From Solirubrobacterales bacterium (GTDB lineage Bacteria > Actinomycetota > Thermoleophilia > Solirubrobacterales > 70-9), in the NCBI GenBank assembly GCA_023958085.1, contig JAMLGI010000009.1:1-64000 (forward strand): 64,000 nt of DNA. The letters run 5' to 3'. A program made the position numbers and the translations under genes. This document shows positions 10,302-21,034 of the stretch, in pieces (positions within the stretch are counted from its first letter, which is position 1; each line of letters opens with the position of its first letter). The notes under the pieces were generated by a model. The model ran no database searches and was not told where the DNA came from. It was given only the letters and a program-made list of their open reading frames with translations.

Positions 10302-11384
10302 GTGGATGCATCCGATGCCGCCTTCGCCTTTCTGACCGCAGCGGTAGTGGCTTGGCTGCTGGTGCCGGTGGCCGAGTGGCTGGCCCGGCGGGTCGGGGCG
10401 ATCGACAGCCCGGGGCCGCGAAGCGAACACTCGGTGCCGACCCCGAGCATGTCCGGCCTGGCGATTCTCGTCGGGGTCGAGGTGGCCGGGTGGATCTGGC
10501 TGCCGATCTACGACCAGACCGTCTCGATCCTGCTGGGCGCGGTCGCGATCGCTCTGGTCGGAATGCTGGATGACATCTTCGACCTGCCCGCCCTGGTCAA
10601 ACTGGCGGGCCAGGTCGGGGCCGCGGCGATCCCGGTCAGCGCCGGGGTCCAGCCGGAAGTACTCACGATCCCGTTTTTCGGAGGATTCGAGCTCGGCTGG
10701 GTCGCCTGGCCGCTGACCGTGCTCGGGATCGTTGCAGTGGTCAACATCGTCAACCTGATCGACGGAATCGACGGTCTGGCGGCCGGGGTGACCGTCATCG
10801 CGGCCACCGCGATGGCCGTGATCGCTGCCTCGCTGGATCGCAACGAAGCCGCCGTCCTCGCGGCCATGGTCGCGGGCGGCGCGCTCGGCTATCTCCGTCA
10901 CGGCTTCCCGCCGGCGAGCAGCTTCATGGGTGATACCGGATCCAATCTCCTCGGATACATGATCGCGGTGGCCTCGGTCCAGGGAGCCCTCAAGACCAAC
11001 GCGGTGGTCGCTCTCGCCTTCCCCCTGGTGCTGCTTGCCGTGCCGATCCTGGACACCGCGTTCGTCGTCCTGAAGCGGATCAAGTACCGCCAGCCGATCT
11101 TCCAGGCGGATCGCTGGCACTTCCATCACCGGATGTCGAACATCGGTTTCTCCCAGCGACGCACCCTCGTTTACCTCTACGGATGGACCCTGGTCCTGGC
11201 TCTGCTGGCCCTGGCTCTCCGCTTCGTCCCGTACAGCGACAACCGGGGCAACTTCGACCCGGTCTGGACCGCGATCATGGCGATCGTCCTGTTGGTGGCC
11301 CTGGTGGTCAGCGTCTACCTGGCGGTGGTCCTGGAGATCATCAAGCGACCGAGCTGGCGGGACGAGGATCAGGGCCAGAGCTGA
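10302..11384 (+). CDS. WecA/TagO-type polyprenyl-phosphate glycosyl-1-phosphate transferase
   Basis: This 360-residue membrane enzyme belongs to the MraY/WecA family, which moves GlcNAc-1-phosphate or a related sugar from UDP-sugar to polyprenyl phosphate, the first step of envelope polymer assembly. It has about ten or eleven membrane helices. Catalytic motifs are VGMLDDIFDLP (DDxxD), NIVNLIDGIDGLA, SSFMGDTGSNLLG and the histidine motif WHFHHRM, which points to the WecA/TagO branch rather than MraY. The GTG start lies 8 nt after TTTAGG. In mycobacteria the homologue (Rv1302) also sits just upstream of the atp operon, so the order is conserved. Confidence 0.92.
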   Translation: MDASDAAFAFLTAAVVAWLLVPVAEWLARRVGAIDSPGPRSEHSVPTPSMSGLAILVGVEVAGWIWLPIYDQTVSILLGAVAIALVGMLDDIFDLPALVKLAGQVGAAAIPVSAGVQPEVLTIPFFGGFELGWVAWPLTVLGIVAVVNIVNLIDGIDGLAAGVTVIAATAMAVIAASLDRNEAAVLAAMVAGGALGYLRHGFPPASSFMGDTGSNLLGYMIAVASVQGALKTNAVVALAFPLVLLAVPILDTAFVVLKRIKYRQPIFQADRWHFHHRMSNIGFSQRRTLVYLYGWTLVLALLALALRFVPYSDNRGNFDPVWTAIMAIVLLVALVVSVYLAVVLEIIKRPSWRDEDQGQS

Positions 11385-11520
11385 GGGCGGGTTTTCCGCT
11401 CCGCCAAGCGATTAGTGGCACCCGTCACTTGCCCCCACCGGACCGCGCCGAACCGCCCCTCTCGGATATAGTCGCCGCGCCTTGACGACGTTTGCCGCAA
11501 AGACCTCGCTCGAAGGGGAT

Positions 11521-11916
11521 ATGGGGAACCGCAGCCATTTCGCAATCGCCTATCTGGACCTCCTGATCCTGGCGATCGCGCTTCCCGTCTTCATCGTCGC
11601 GGGATTCGACCTGGCCGGCTACGCGCTGGCCGCGGTTGTCTGGCTGGCCCAGCGTTTGGTTCAGGTCTGGGCGGAACGCAAGGCGAAGGCCGATCTCGCT
11701 GCCGGTCGTCGTAATCACGCGATGGGCGCGGTTGCCGCGACCTCGCTCGGACGTCCCTGGGCCATGTCCGCGATCGTCCTGATCGCCTGCATCGTCGACC
11801 GCGAGATGGGCCTCTATGCCGCGGCACTGCTGGTCCTGCTGTTCACCGTCAATATCGCCACCCGCGGGTTGACCCACCTGCTCGGCAAGAACGCCCCGCC
11901 CGAGGAGGCTCAATGA
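11521..11916 (+). CDS. Small membrane protein at the atpI position
   Basis: The protein has about 131 residues and roughly four hydrophobic segments, and sits where atpI is found in other ATP synthase operons. I see no clear AtpI signature, so the name is positional. ATG 11521 has a Shine-Dalgarno sequence (GAAGGGG). The frame is open back to a TTG at 11482, itself 9 nt after a good -10 box TATAGT at 11467-11472, so the operon promoter probably lies there. The gene overlaps atpB by 4 nt (ATGA), which indicates coupling. In other bacteria AtpI assists c-ring assembly. Confidence 0.7.
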   Translation: MGNRSHFAIAYLDLLILAIALPVFIVAGFDLAGYALAAVVWLAQRLVQVWAERKAKADLAAGRRNHAMGAVAATSLGRPWAMSAIVLIACIVDREMGLYAAALLVLLFTVNIATRGLTHLLGKNAPPEEAQ

Positions 11917-12869
11917 GCGAAGTGGTCCACGAAGAGACGCCGGCTGCGAAGTCCGGTCTCGGGGTCAAGGCCAAGGTCTTCCTCGGTCTCGGCCTCTGGC
12001 TGGCCACGGCAGCCGCCTTCGGCCTGATTTTCGGCAGCAACGGCAAGCTCGAGACCTTCAAGCCTCACTTCGAGTTCAAGCTCGATCCCTGGATCAACAT
12101 CAACCTTGCCGGGATCGACATGTCGATCAACCGGGCGGTCTTCTACCTGATGCTCGCCACCGTGCTGACCATCGCGATCATGGTCTGGATCGCCAACCGG
12201 ATGCAGCAGAAGCCGAACCGGATCCAGACCGCGATCGAGCTCGCCTACGAAGTGACCCGGACCAACATCACCGGCCAGAACATCGAAGACGAACGGATGG
12301 CCAAGAAGTGGTTCCCGTTCCTGGCGACGCTCTTCTTCTTCATCTTCTTTTCGAACATGCTCGGCTACATCCCGCTGCCGACCAACACCCACGAGACGAT
12401 CAACATTTTCGGCCTCGAGATCCCGGCTTTCGCCCTCTACGCGGCAACCGCGAACATCTCGATTCCGCTGGTCCTCACCCTGGTCGTCTGGATCTCGTAC
12501 CACATCGAAGGGATCCGGACCAAGGGTCTTTTCCGGTACTTCGCCGGCTGGCTCCCCTCCGGGCTTGAAGACATGAACCCGTTCGGCAAGGCCGCCATCT
12601 TCCTGATCGAGGTGGTTTCGCACTTCGTCCGGCTGATCTCGCTCTCGGTTCGACTTTTCGCCAACATCCTCGCCGGACACCTGCTCCTGCTCTTCATGGG
12701 TGGCGGGCTGGCGGTCCTGCTCGGAATTGCGGCTCTCGGCGTGCTCACCTACCCGATGGGCTTCGCCTTCTACATCTTCGAGGTCGGCATCGTGGCCACC
12801 CTGCAGGCCTTCATCTTCTCCATCCTGGCAGCCATCTACATCGGCGAAGCAACCGCCGCAAGTCACTAA
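11913..12869 (+). CDS. atpB: ATP synthase Fo subunit a
   Basis: Subunit a forms the stator proton channel next to the c ring. The 318-residue protein has several membrane helices. The essential stator arginine is in ISLSVRLFANILAGHLLL, equivalent to E. coli Arg210. The N-terminus carries about 40 extra cytoplasmic residues before the first helix. The start overlaps the preceding gene by 4 nt and is preceded by GAGGAGG. It is the first core gene of the nine-gene F-ATPase operon. Confidence 0.97.
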   Translation: MSEVVHEETPAAKSGLGVKAKVFLGLGLWLATAAAFGLIFGSNGKLETFKPHFEFKLDPWININLAGIDMSINRAVFYLMLATVLTIAIMVWIANRMQQKPNRIQTAIELAYEVTRTNITGQNIEDERMAKKWFPFLATLFFFIFFSNMLGYIPLPTNTHETINIFGLEIPAFALYAATANISIPLVLTLVVWISYHIEGIRTKGLFRYFAGWLPSGLEDMNPFGKAAIFLIEVVSHFVRLISLSVRLFANILAGHLLLLFMGGGLAVLLGIAALGVLTYPMGFAFYIFEVGIVATLQAFIFSILAAIYIGEATAASH

Positions 12870-12884
12870 AAAAGGAGTGCTTTA

Positions 12885-13154
12885 ATGGATCCCAGTTCCA
12901 TCATGCCGCTCGCCGAAGTCACCGGCGACGTAACCGACGCCGGCAAGGCGATCGCCCTCGGCGTCGGCGCCGGACTCGGTTCGATCGGTGCCGGCATCGG
13001 TATCGGCTTCATCTTCGGCAAGGAGATCGAGTCGGTCGCCCGTCAGCCCGAACTCGCTTCCGAGCTTCAGTCGATCCGCTGGCTCGGCTTCGCACTGACC
13101 GAGGCCGTCGCCTTCTACACCTTCATCTTCGCGCTGATCGCGTTCTTCCTCTAG
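12885..13154 (+). CDS. atpE: ATP synthase Fo subunit c
   Basis: Subunit c is the proton-carrying rotor proteolipid. The protein is an 89-residue helical hairpin. The glycine-rich first helix reads [14 protein letters not shown], the polar loop is ARQPE, and the proton-binding carboxylate is Glu73 in [12 protein letters not shown]. There is no sodium-type Gln/Ser pattern that I can be sure of, so protons are the likely coupling ion. The start has a strong ribosome binding site (AAAAAAGGAG about 7 nt upstream), matching the need for many copies. Confidence 0.97.
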   Translation: MDPSSIMPLAEVTGDVTDAGKAIALGVGAGLGSIGAGIGIGFIFGKEIESVARQPELASELQSIRWLGFALTEAVAFYTFIFALIAFFL

Positions 13155-13161
13155 GCCGATC

Positions 13162-13746
13162 GTGGAGCCAGTTCTCTCACACATAGCGGCCGCCCTGCCC
13201 CTGGCGGCAGAGGCGGTCGAGGAGGGCGGCGACTTCCTGGTGACGCCGGGTCTGGGTCTGATGATCTGGACCCTGGTGCTGTTCGGATTCACCCTCTGGG
13301 TGCTGGCCAAGTTCGCCTTCCCGAAAATCGGGGAGGCTCTCGACAAGCGGGCGGCGACGATCCGTGAAAGCGTCGAGGCGGCCGAACGGCAGAAGGAAGA
13401 GTCGGACAAGCTGCTGGCCGACTACCGCCAGCGTCTGACCGAGGCCCGTGAGCAGGCTGACGAGATCGTCAGCAAGGCTCGCAAGGCTGCGGAGCACACC
13501 AAGACGGAGGCCGCCACCCAGGGTCAGGCCAAGCGCGAAGAGCTGGTCGAGGCTGCCCGCAAGGACATCGAGGCCGAGACCCGCCGTGCCCTGGACGACA
13601 TCCGCAAGGAGGTCGCCGACCTGACCGTCCTCGCCACCGAGCGGGTCACCCGCCGGTCGCTCGATGAGGCCCAGCAGAAGAGCCTGGTCGAGGAGGCGCT
13701 CCGCGAGGTCGACTTCTCCGCTCTGGCCGGAGACCGGAACAACTGA
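13162..13746 (+). CDS. atpF: ATP synthase Fo subunit b
   Basis: Subunit b is the peripheral stalk. The 194-residue protein has one membrane helix near residues 29-50 (GLMIWTLVLFGFTLWVL) followed by a long charged coiled coil. It starts at GTG and its stop overlaps the atpH start (TGATG). This is a stand-alone b subunit, so the operon lacks the b-delta fusion seen in mycobacteria. Confidence 0.95.
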   Translation: MEPVLSHIAAALPLAAEAVEEGGDFLVTPGLGLMIWTLVLFGFTLWVLAKFAFPKIGEALDKRAATIRESVEAAERQKEESDKLLADYRQRLTEAREQADEIVSKARKAAEHTKTEAATQGQAKREELVEAARKDIEAETRRALDDIRKEVADLTVLATERVTRRSLDEAQQKSLVEEALREVDFSALAGDRNN

Positions 13747-14279
13747 TGGAAGAGCTCGCGAGGGTATATGCGGAGTCACTCTTTGGCGTGGCCAAGGAGA
13801 ATGGTTCGGTCGATGCCGTGCGCGAGCAGCTGGCGCAGCTCACCGAGGCGCTCGAAGGGAGCCGCGAGCTGGAGGTGTTCTTCTTCAGCCCGTACTTCTC
13901 CTCCCAGGAGAAGCTCGACGGCCTGCACCGGGCGGTGACCGACGCCGACCCCCGGCTCCTGAACTTCCTTGAACTGCTGATCGAGAAACACCGGATGCCG
14001 GCCATTTTCCGGATCCGCCAGCGGTTCGAGGAACTCTGGAAAGAGGAGAACCGCATGCTTGAAGTGACCGTCACCAGCGCGGTCGAGCTCGATCCCGCGG
14101 TGGCCCGCGAGGTCGGGGCCGAGGTCGAGCGCCAGACCGGAAAGTCGGTCGAACTCAACAGTCGTGTCGATGAGTCGATCATCGGCGGGCTCGTGCTTCA
14201 GGTCGGGAACATGGTTCTCGACACCAGTATTCGCAACAACTTGGAGAAACTCCGCCAGAGCGTCGCTCGGGCGGGCTAA
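13746..14279 (+). CDS. atpH: ATP synthase F1 subunit delta
   Basis: Subunit delta (OSCP) joins the peripheral stalk to the top of F1. The 177-residue length is normal. Typical features are the N-terminal [18 protein letters not shown] and the C-terminal region with [23 protein letters not shown], a family hallmark. The start overlaps atpF by one base (TGATG). Confidence 0.95.
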   Translation: MEELARVYAESLFGVAKENGSVDAVREQLAQLTEALEGSRELEVFFFSPYFSSQEKLDGLHRAVTDADPRLLNFLELLIEKHRMPAIFRIRQRFEELWKEENRMLEVTVTSAVELDPAVAREVGAEVERQTGKSVELNSRVDESIIGGLVLQVGNMVLDTSIRNNLEKLRQSVARAG

Positions 14280-14295
14280 GGAGGATCGGAACCCG

Positions 14296-15906
14296 ATGCA
14301 GATCAAGCCAGACGAGATTGCCAGCATTCTGCGGCAGCGCATCGAGGGCATTGACCCCGGCAGCGCCGACCTGTCCGAGGTGGGCACCGTGCTCTCCGTC
14401 GCCGACGGTATCGCCCGAATCCACGGGCTGGACAACTGCATGGCCCTGGAGATGCTCGAACTGCCGCACGGGGTCACCGGACTCGCCCTGAACCTCGAGG
14501 CGGACAACGTCGGGGCCGTGCTGTTCGGCGAGTGGGACAAGATCGTCGAAGGCGACACGGTGAAGCGCACCGGACGCCTGCTCGAGATCCCGGTCGGCGA
14601 GGAGTTCCTCGGCCGCATGGTCGACCCGCTCGGCCGTCCGCTCGACGGCAAGGGCGACATCAACTCCGGCCAGACCCGTCCGGCCGAGTTCAAGGCCCCC
14701 GGTGTGATCAGCCGCCAGCCGGTCCGTGAACCGCTCCAGACCGGCATCAAGGCGATCGACGGAATGATCCCGATCGGCCGTGGCCAGCGGGAGCTGATCA
14801 TCGGCGACCGCCAGACCGGCAAGACCGCGGTCGGAATCGACACGATCATCAACAACCGCGACTCCGGAGTGATCTCGGTGTACGTCGCGATCGGTCAGCG
14901 GATGTCCACAGTGGTCCAGGTACGTGAGGTGCTGGAGGCCGCCGGAGCGATGGACAACGCAATCATCGTCGCGGCCCCCGCCGACGAGGCGGCACCGATC
15001 AAGTTCATCGCGCCCTACGCCGGAACCGCGATGGCCGAGTACTTCCTCTACAAGGGTGGTCACGCTCTCTGCGTCTACGACGACCTGACCAAGCACGCGT
15101 ACGCGTACCGTCAGATGTCGCTGCTGCTGCGACGTCCGCCGGGTCGTGAGGCTTACCCCGGCGACGTCTTCTACCTCCACTCGCGGCTGCTCGAGCGGGC
15201 GGTCAAGCTGAGCGACTCCGAGGGCGGCGGATCGCTGACCTCGCTCCCGATCATCGAGACCCAGGCGAACGACGTCTCGGCCTACATCCCGACCAACGTG
15301 ATCTCGATCACCGACGGCCAGATCTTCCTCGAGTCGGACCTGTTCAACTCGGGCGTCCGGCCGGCGATCAACGTCGGCATCTCGGTCTCCCGGGTCGGCG
15401 GTGACGCCCAGACCAAGGCGATGAAGAAGGTCGCCGGCAAGATGAAGGGCGAGCTCTCCCAGTACCGGGATCTGGCTGCCTTCGCCCAGTTCGGTTCCGA
15501 GCTCGACGCCGAGACCCAGCGCACCCTCGCCCGTGGCGAGCGCCTGGTCGAGCTGCTCAAGCAGAACGAGCGGAACGCCCTTCCGGTGGCCGACCAGGTC
15601 GCCTCGATCTACTCCGGAACCGGCGGCTACCTCGACCGGATCAAGGTCGAGCGGGTCAAGCAGTTCCTCGAGGATCTGCTGACCCGGCTCAATTCCGAGG
15701 AAGGCGACCTCTTCGCCCGGATCAACGAGACCGGCCAGTTCCCGGAGGAAGACGAACAGGCACTCGGCGACGCGATCGCCCGATTCGTGGATGACTTCGG
15801 TCCCGACTTTGACGAGCAGGGTGAACCGCTCGCCGCCGGTGAGTCCGACCGGGTCGATGCGGCCGGCGCGGAAACCGAGGCCGAGGAGGCCCCTGCCGCC
15901 GCCTAG
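14296..15906 (+). CDS. atpA: ATP synthase F1 subunit alpha
   Basis: Subunit alpha forms the non-catalytic half of the F1 hexamer. The true start is ATG 14296, preceded by TAAGGAGGA; an open frame further upstream overlaps atpH out of frame. It has 536 residues. The Walker A motif is GDRQTGKT. The C-terminus extends about 30 acidic, Ala/Glu-rich residues past the helical domain (from [12 protein letters not shown] to EEAPAAA), longer than E. coli alpha (513). Mycobacterial alpha also has a C-terminal extension that restrains ATP hydrolysis, but this tail is not obviously related in sequence. Confidence 0.97.
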   Translation: MQIKPDEIASILRQRIEGIDPGSADLSEVGTVLSVADGIARIHGLDNCMALEMLELPHGVTGLALNLEADNVGAVLFGEWDKIVEGDTVKRTGRLLEIPVGEEFLGRMVDPLGRPLDGKGDINSGQTRPAEFKAPGVISRQPVREPLQTGIKAIDGMIPIGRGQRELIIGDRQTGKTAVGIDTIINNRDSGVISVYVAIGQRMSTVVQVREVLEAAGAMDNAIIVAAPADEAAPIKFIAPYAGTAMAEYFLYKGGHALCVYDDLTKHAYAYRQMSLLLRRPPGREAYPGDVFYLHSRLLERAVKLSDSEGGGSLTSLPIIETQANDVSAYIPTNVISITDGQIFLESDLFNSGVRPAINVGISVSRVGGDAQTKAMKKVAGKMKGELSQYRDLAAFAQFGSELDAETQRTLARGERLVELLKQNERNALPVADQVASIYSGTGGYLDRIKVERVKQFLEDLLTRLNSEEGDLFARINETGQFPEEDEQALGDAIARFVDDFGPDFDEQGEPLAAGESDRVDAAGAETEAEEAPAAA

Positions 15907-15942
15907 GCGGTCCCGTCGAGGTCCGAAACCGGAAGCTGAGCA

Positions 15943-16863
15943 ATGGCCAACCGCAAAGAAGTCACAAACCAGATCTCGAGCGTGAAGAACATCCGCCAGA
16001 TCACGCGTGCGATGGAGATGGTCGCCGCGGCCCGGCTGCGCCGGGCAGAGATGCGGATCGCGGACCTGCGACCGTACGCCCAGGCCATGCGCCAGCTGAC
16101 CAAGCGGGCGGCGGCCGAGGCCGGCACCGTCTGGCAGGTCCCGGTGCTGGAGGAACGGGAACAGGTCGGGCGGGTGGCGATCCTGCTGATCACCGGCGAC
16201 CGCGGTCTGGCCGGCGCCTTCAACGCGAACATCCTGCGCGAAGGTCTGCAACTGCGTGACGAGCAGCTGGAGCAGGGTCGCGAGGTCGTCTTCTACGCGG
16301 TCGGTCGGCGTGGCGACGGGGCACTCACCTTCCGCAAGCAGGAGGTTGCGGGCTCCTGGACCGGGTTCACCGACCGCCCCGCGTTCAGCAACGCCCGGGA
16401 TATCGGGGACACCCTGATCTGCGACTACATCGAGGGTCGGGTGGACCGGGTCGAGGTCATCTACAACCGGTACGTCTCGCCGCTGACCCAGCACGTTCAC
16501 CGTCAGCGCCTGCTGCCGGTGCAGCAGGCCGAGGTCGTCGGTGAGGGCGCCGAGGATGAACACTCGATCAAGCTCTCGGGCGAGGCGGCCGAAGCTCACG
16601 CCCGTTCGCTCTGGGAGTACGAACCTGATCCCGAGGAACTGCTGGCCGAGCTGATCCCGGAGTACGTCAACATTTCGCTCTACCGGACGCTGCTGGAGTC
16701 GGCGGCTTCCGAGCTCGGTGCCCGAATGACCGCGATGCGCAGTGCGGCGGAGAACGCCGAGACCATGATCGACGATCTGACCCTCGAAATGAACCGGGTC
16801 AGGCAGGCCGAGATCACACAGGAGATTCTGGAAGTAGTCGGCGGCGCCGAGGCGCTGGGCTGA
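15943..16863 (+). CDS. atpG: ATP synthase F1 subunit gamma
   Basis: Subunit gamma is the central rotor shaft. The 306 residues show the conserved N-terminal EVTNQISSVKNIRQITRAMEMVAAARLRRAE and the C-terminal AMRSAAENAETMIDDLTLEMNRVRQAEITQEI. Compared with E. coli there are insertions in the middle, common in Actinobacteria. It lies between alpha and beta as usual. Confidence 0.96.
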   Translation: MANRKEVTNQISSVKNIRQITRAMEMVAAARLRRAEMRIADLRPYAQAMRQLTKRAAAEAGTVWQVPVLEEREQVGRVAILLITGDRGLAGAFNANILREGLQLRDEQLEQGREVVFYAVGRRGDGALTFRKQEVAGSWTGFTDRPAFSNARDIGDTLICDYIEGRVDRVEVIYNRYVSPLTQHVHRQRLLPVQQAEVVGEGAEDEHSIKLSGEAAEAHARSLWEYEPDPEELLAELIPEYVNISLYRTLLESAASELGARMTAMRSAAENAETMIDDLTLEMNRVRQAEITQEILEVVGGAEALG

Positions 16864-18330
<1,467 letters not shown>

Positions 18331-18333
18331 GAA

Positions 18334-18744
18334 GTGGCCGGAGAAAACACATTCACGATCGAGGTTCTCACCCCGGAGGGTGAGCTGTTTCGCGGGGATG
18401 CGATCCGGCTGTCCACCCGGACCACGGTCGGTGAGATCGGCATTCTGGCCAATCACGTTCCGGTGCTGGCCCAGCTCAAGCCGACCCGCCTCCAGGTTGC
18501 GCTTCCCGGCGACGAGAGTCGCGACTGGGCCCAGGGACACGGAATGCTCCAGGTGTTCGGCAACCACGTCCGGGTTCTGCTCGAGGAAGCGGTAGATCCC
18601 GACACCCTGGACCGGTCCCGGCTGGACGAACAGCGGGCGGACGCCGAGGCAAGGCTGGCCGACTCCGGGACCGGCGAGAGCGAACGGAAGTTCGCCGCGC
18701 GTGACCTGGAGCGGATCGAAGCCTTCCTGAAGATCGCGGCCTGA
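18334..18744 (+). CDS. atpC: ATP synthase F1 subunit epsilon
   Basis: Subunit epsilon sits on the rotor and can inhibit ATPase activity. The 136 residues begin with the beta-sandwich domain (FTIEVLTPEGELFRGDA, GEIGILANHVPVLAQL) and end in the helical part. The start is GTG, 3 nt after atpD. It ends the ATP synthase operon. The 230 nt before the next gene contain only short GC hairpins. Confidence 0.93.
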   Translation: MAGENTFTIEVLTPEGELFRGDAIRLSTRTTVGEIGILANHVPVLAQLKPTRLQVALPGDESRDWAQGHGMLQVFGNHVRVLLEEAVDPDTLDRSRLDEQRADAEARLADSGTGESERKFAARDLERIEAFLKIAA

Positions 18745-18976
18745 CCACGGGTTCGGGCCGTCCCGGCCGATTCCGGGAAGCCGTTCCGGCCCGCCTGCCA
18801 ACCGGTCGAACCGCTACCGTTTGCGGATCAGTTTCCGTCATTGCGGCACCCCTCGACCGGTCCGGACGGCCCGGCCGGGGCGCCGTGGTCAGCGAACTCA
18901 ATTCAGATGCACCCCGGACCTCAAAGCCTTCAGCCCCTGATCCTCCCGGATTTAGCCCCGGACCGAAGGGCCGACG

Positions 18977-21010
18977 GTGAGTGACGAAGAAGAGGACCGC
19001 GACTCCGGGCCGGAGGAGCCGCAAGGCGATCCTGGCCCCGTGCCGGAGCCACCGCTGGAGCAGCCGACCGAGGAGATGTTCGCCTTCGAGGCCAGGATCC
19101 TCGACGAAGGCGAGGTGCCCGAGCTCGACCCGGCGGTCCGGGCGGCCCTGCTCGAAAGCGACCAGGAAGCGGACAGCGCGACCTCGCCCCCGCGTCCGCC
19201 GGCCGGCGTTGAGGCAGGTACGGGCGAAGATCCGGCCGCTCGTACCGGCGAGCACACCGCCGAGGATCTCGCGGAAACCGGTGAGTACGAACCACCCGAC
19301 AGCTCCGAGTGGGATCTCCCGTCGGAAGCCGCGATCGCCGCCGAGGAAACTGCCGTGCTGGCCGAACAGGCCCGGGACGAGGTTCGTGCGGCCGTCGATC
19401 ACGCCCGGAAAACCGGCCGTCCCTGGGATCCGGCCCGCCCGCCCGCGGGGGGGGACTTCCAGGAGCCGGGCCGACGGCCGCGCTACTGGTGGCGCTTTCT
19501 GCTCGCGACCCTGATCATCGTGTTCGCGTTCGCGGGAGCGACCTCCGCCTCGGTACTCCACGTGGTCAACGACATCGCCTCGAAACTGGAGATCCCCAAA
19601 CAGAACCGCCTGCCGAACTGGCTGGTCAAGGATGCCGGCGGTGGACCCCAGACGATCGCGATCATCGGCTCGGACGCCCGCACCGGCGGTGGCTCCCCGG
19701 ACGGTGACAAGGGAAGGTCAGACACCACGATCCTGCTCCGCCTCGATCCGGACTCGGGCCAGATCGCGATGCTTTCGATCCCGCGAGACCTCAAGGTCGA
19801 GATTCCCGGCTACGGCACCGACAAGTTCAACGCCGCCTTCACCTACGGCGGCACCGCGCTCACCCTGAAGACGATCAAGGAACTCACCGGACTCCAGATC
19901 AACCACGTGATCAACGTCGACTTCCAGGGTTTCGCGATGCTGGTCGATGCGGTCGGCTGCGTGTTTGTGGATGTCGACCGCAAGTACTACCACTCGAACG
20001 AAGGGCTGGCGCCTTCGGAGATGTACGCCGAGATCGACATCGATGCCGGCTATCAGAAGCTCTGTGGGCCGGACGCTCTCGACTTCGCCCGGTACCGCCA
20101 CACCGACACCGATCTGGTTCGCGCCTCCCGCCAGCAGGACCTGCTCGGGGAGGTTCGAAACCGGCTCTCCTTCTCCGAGATCATCAAGCGACGTGACGAG
20201 TTGATCAAGGCCTTCACCAGGAACGCCACCTCCGACATCAGCAGCGGCACCCAGATCCTCGACCTGTTGCGGCTGCTCTTCGACTCCCGCAGCGCCCGCA
20301 CCGCGGAGGTCAAGTTCCCGACCACCTTCACCATGGACAACGGCATCTCCTACGTGGAAGCGACCCCGGAAGAGATCGATGCCGCGGTCGACCAGTTCCT
20401 CGGCTTCAAGGAGAGCAAGGGAGCGATCGGCACCCTGAGCGAAGGGGACGGGTCCAGCGCCAGGTCCAGGGCAGCCCGGAAGAAGCGGGCCAGGAAGCAG
20501 GCCCGGAAGTCGGTCCAGCCCTCGGTTGCCAAGATCCCGGGGAAGAACGGGGACGGTCTGGCCGACGCGGCAGGAAACGGGATGGAGCTGGCTTCACGCC
20601 TCACATCCGAGTTCAAGGTGCCGAACCTCCCGGTCTACTATCCCCGCCGGCTCCCGGAGGGCACGACCTTCCCCGAGGGGAGTCGGGTCTACTGGATCCG
20701 GGACACCGAAAAGAAGCCGCGCAAGGCCTACCGGATGGTGATGGCGCTCCAGCAGGCCGATGGCCTCCACTACTTCGGACTTCAGGGAGTCGCGGGCTGG
20801 AGCGATCCGCCGATCCTCGAAGCACCCCACGAGGAGGTCGAGATGTCGGGACGGGACTACCTCGTGTACTTCGAGGGGGATAGGGTGCGTCTTGTCGCCT
20901 GGTTTGATCGTGGCAACACGTACTGGATTTCCAACTCCCTCCTCCTCACCCTCACCAATGACCAGATGCTGGGCATGGCCCGTTCAACCCGCCCCTTCAC
21001 ACCGAACTGA
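18977..21010 (+). CDS. LytR-CpsA-Psr (LCP) family cell-wall glycopolymer ligase
   Basis: LCP proteins attach anionic or arabinogalactan-type polymers to peptidoglycan outside the membrane. This 677-residue example has an unusually long acidic cytoplasmic tail (about 170 residues), one membrane helix at about 172-195, then the LCP domain: IAIIGSDARTGG, RSDTTILLRL, SIPRDLKVEIPGYG, KFNAAFTYGG and DFARYRHTDTDLVRASRQQ supply the usual Arg and Asp residues that bind the polyprenyl pyrophosphate. A basic linker (about 495-520) is followed by a C-terminal domain of unknown type. It starts the envelope-sugar cluster with ugd. Confidence 0.88.
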   Translation: MSDEEEDRDSGPEEPQGDPGPVPEPPLEQPTEEMFAFEARILDEGEVPELDPAVRAALLESDQEADSATSPPRPPAGVEAGTGEDPAARTGEHTAEDLAETGEYEPPDSSEWDLPSEAAIAAEETAVLAEQARDEVRAAVDHARKTGRPWDPARPPAGGDFQEPGRRPRYWWRFLLATLIIVFAFAGATSASVLHVVNDIASKLEIPKQNRLPNWLVKDAGGGPQTIAIIGSDARTGGGSPDGDKGRSDTTILLRLDPDSGQIAMLSIPRDLKVEIPGYGTDKFNAAFTYGGTALTLKTIKELTGLQINHVINVDFQGFAMLVDAVGCVFVDVDRKYYHSNEGLAPSEMYAEIDIDAGYQKLCGPDALDFARYRHTDTDLVRASRQQDLLGEVRNRLSFSEIIKRRDELIKAFTRNATSDISSGTQILDLLRLLFDSRSARTAEVKFPTTFTMDNGISYVEATPEEIDAAVDQFLGFKESKGAIGTLSEGDGSSARSRAARKKRARKQARKSVQPSVAKIPGKNGDGLADAAGNGMELASRLTSEFKVPNLPVYYPRRLPEGTTFPEGSRVYWIRDTEKKPRKAYRMVMALQQADGLHYFGLQGVAGWSDPPILEAPHEEVEMSGRDYLVYFEGDRVRLVAWFDRGNTYWISNSLLLTLTNDQMLGMARSTRPFTPN

Positions 21011-21034
21011 CAGCCCGGTCCGGAGGACCGAGTC

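Noticed and set aside
10361-10434. tRNA-like sequence with GGTGGCCGAGTGGCTGG
   Set aside because: It lies inside the certain WecA-type coding region and has no matching T-arm or acceptor stem.
13162-14279. Mycobacterial-type b-delta fusion
   Set aside because: atpF and atpH are separate genes overlapping by one base (TGATG).
14179-16599. 806-residue minus-strand frame across atpA-atpG
   Set aside because: It is antisense to two certain genes, with biased Asp/Arg/Leu composition typical of shadow frames.
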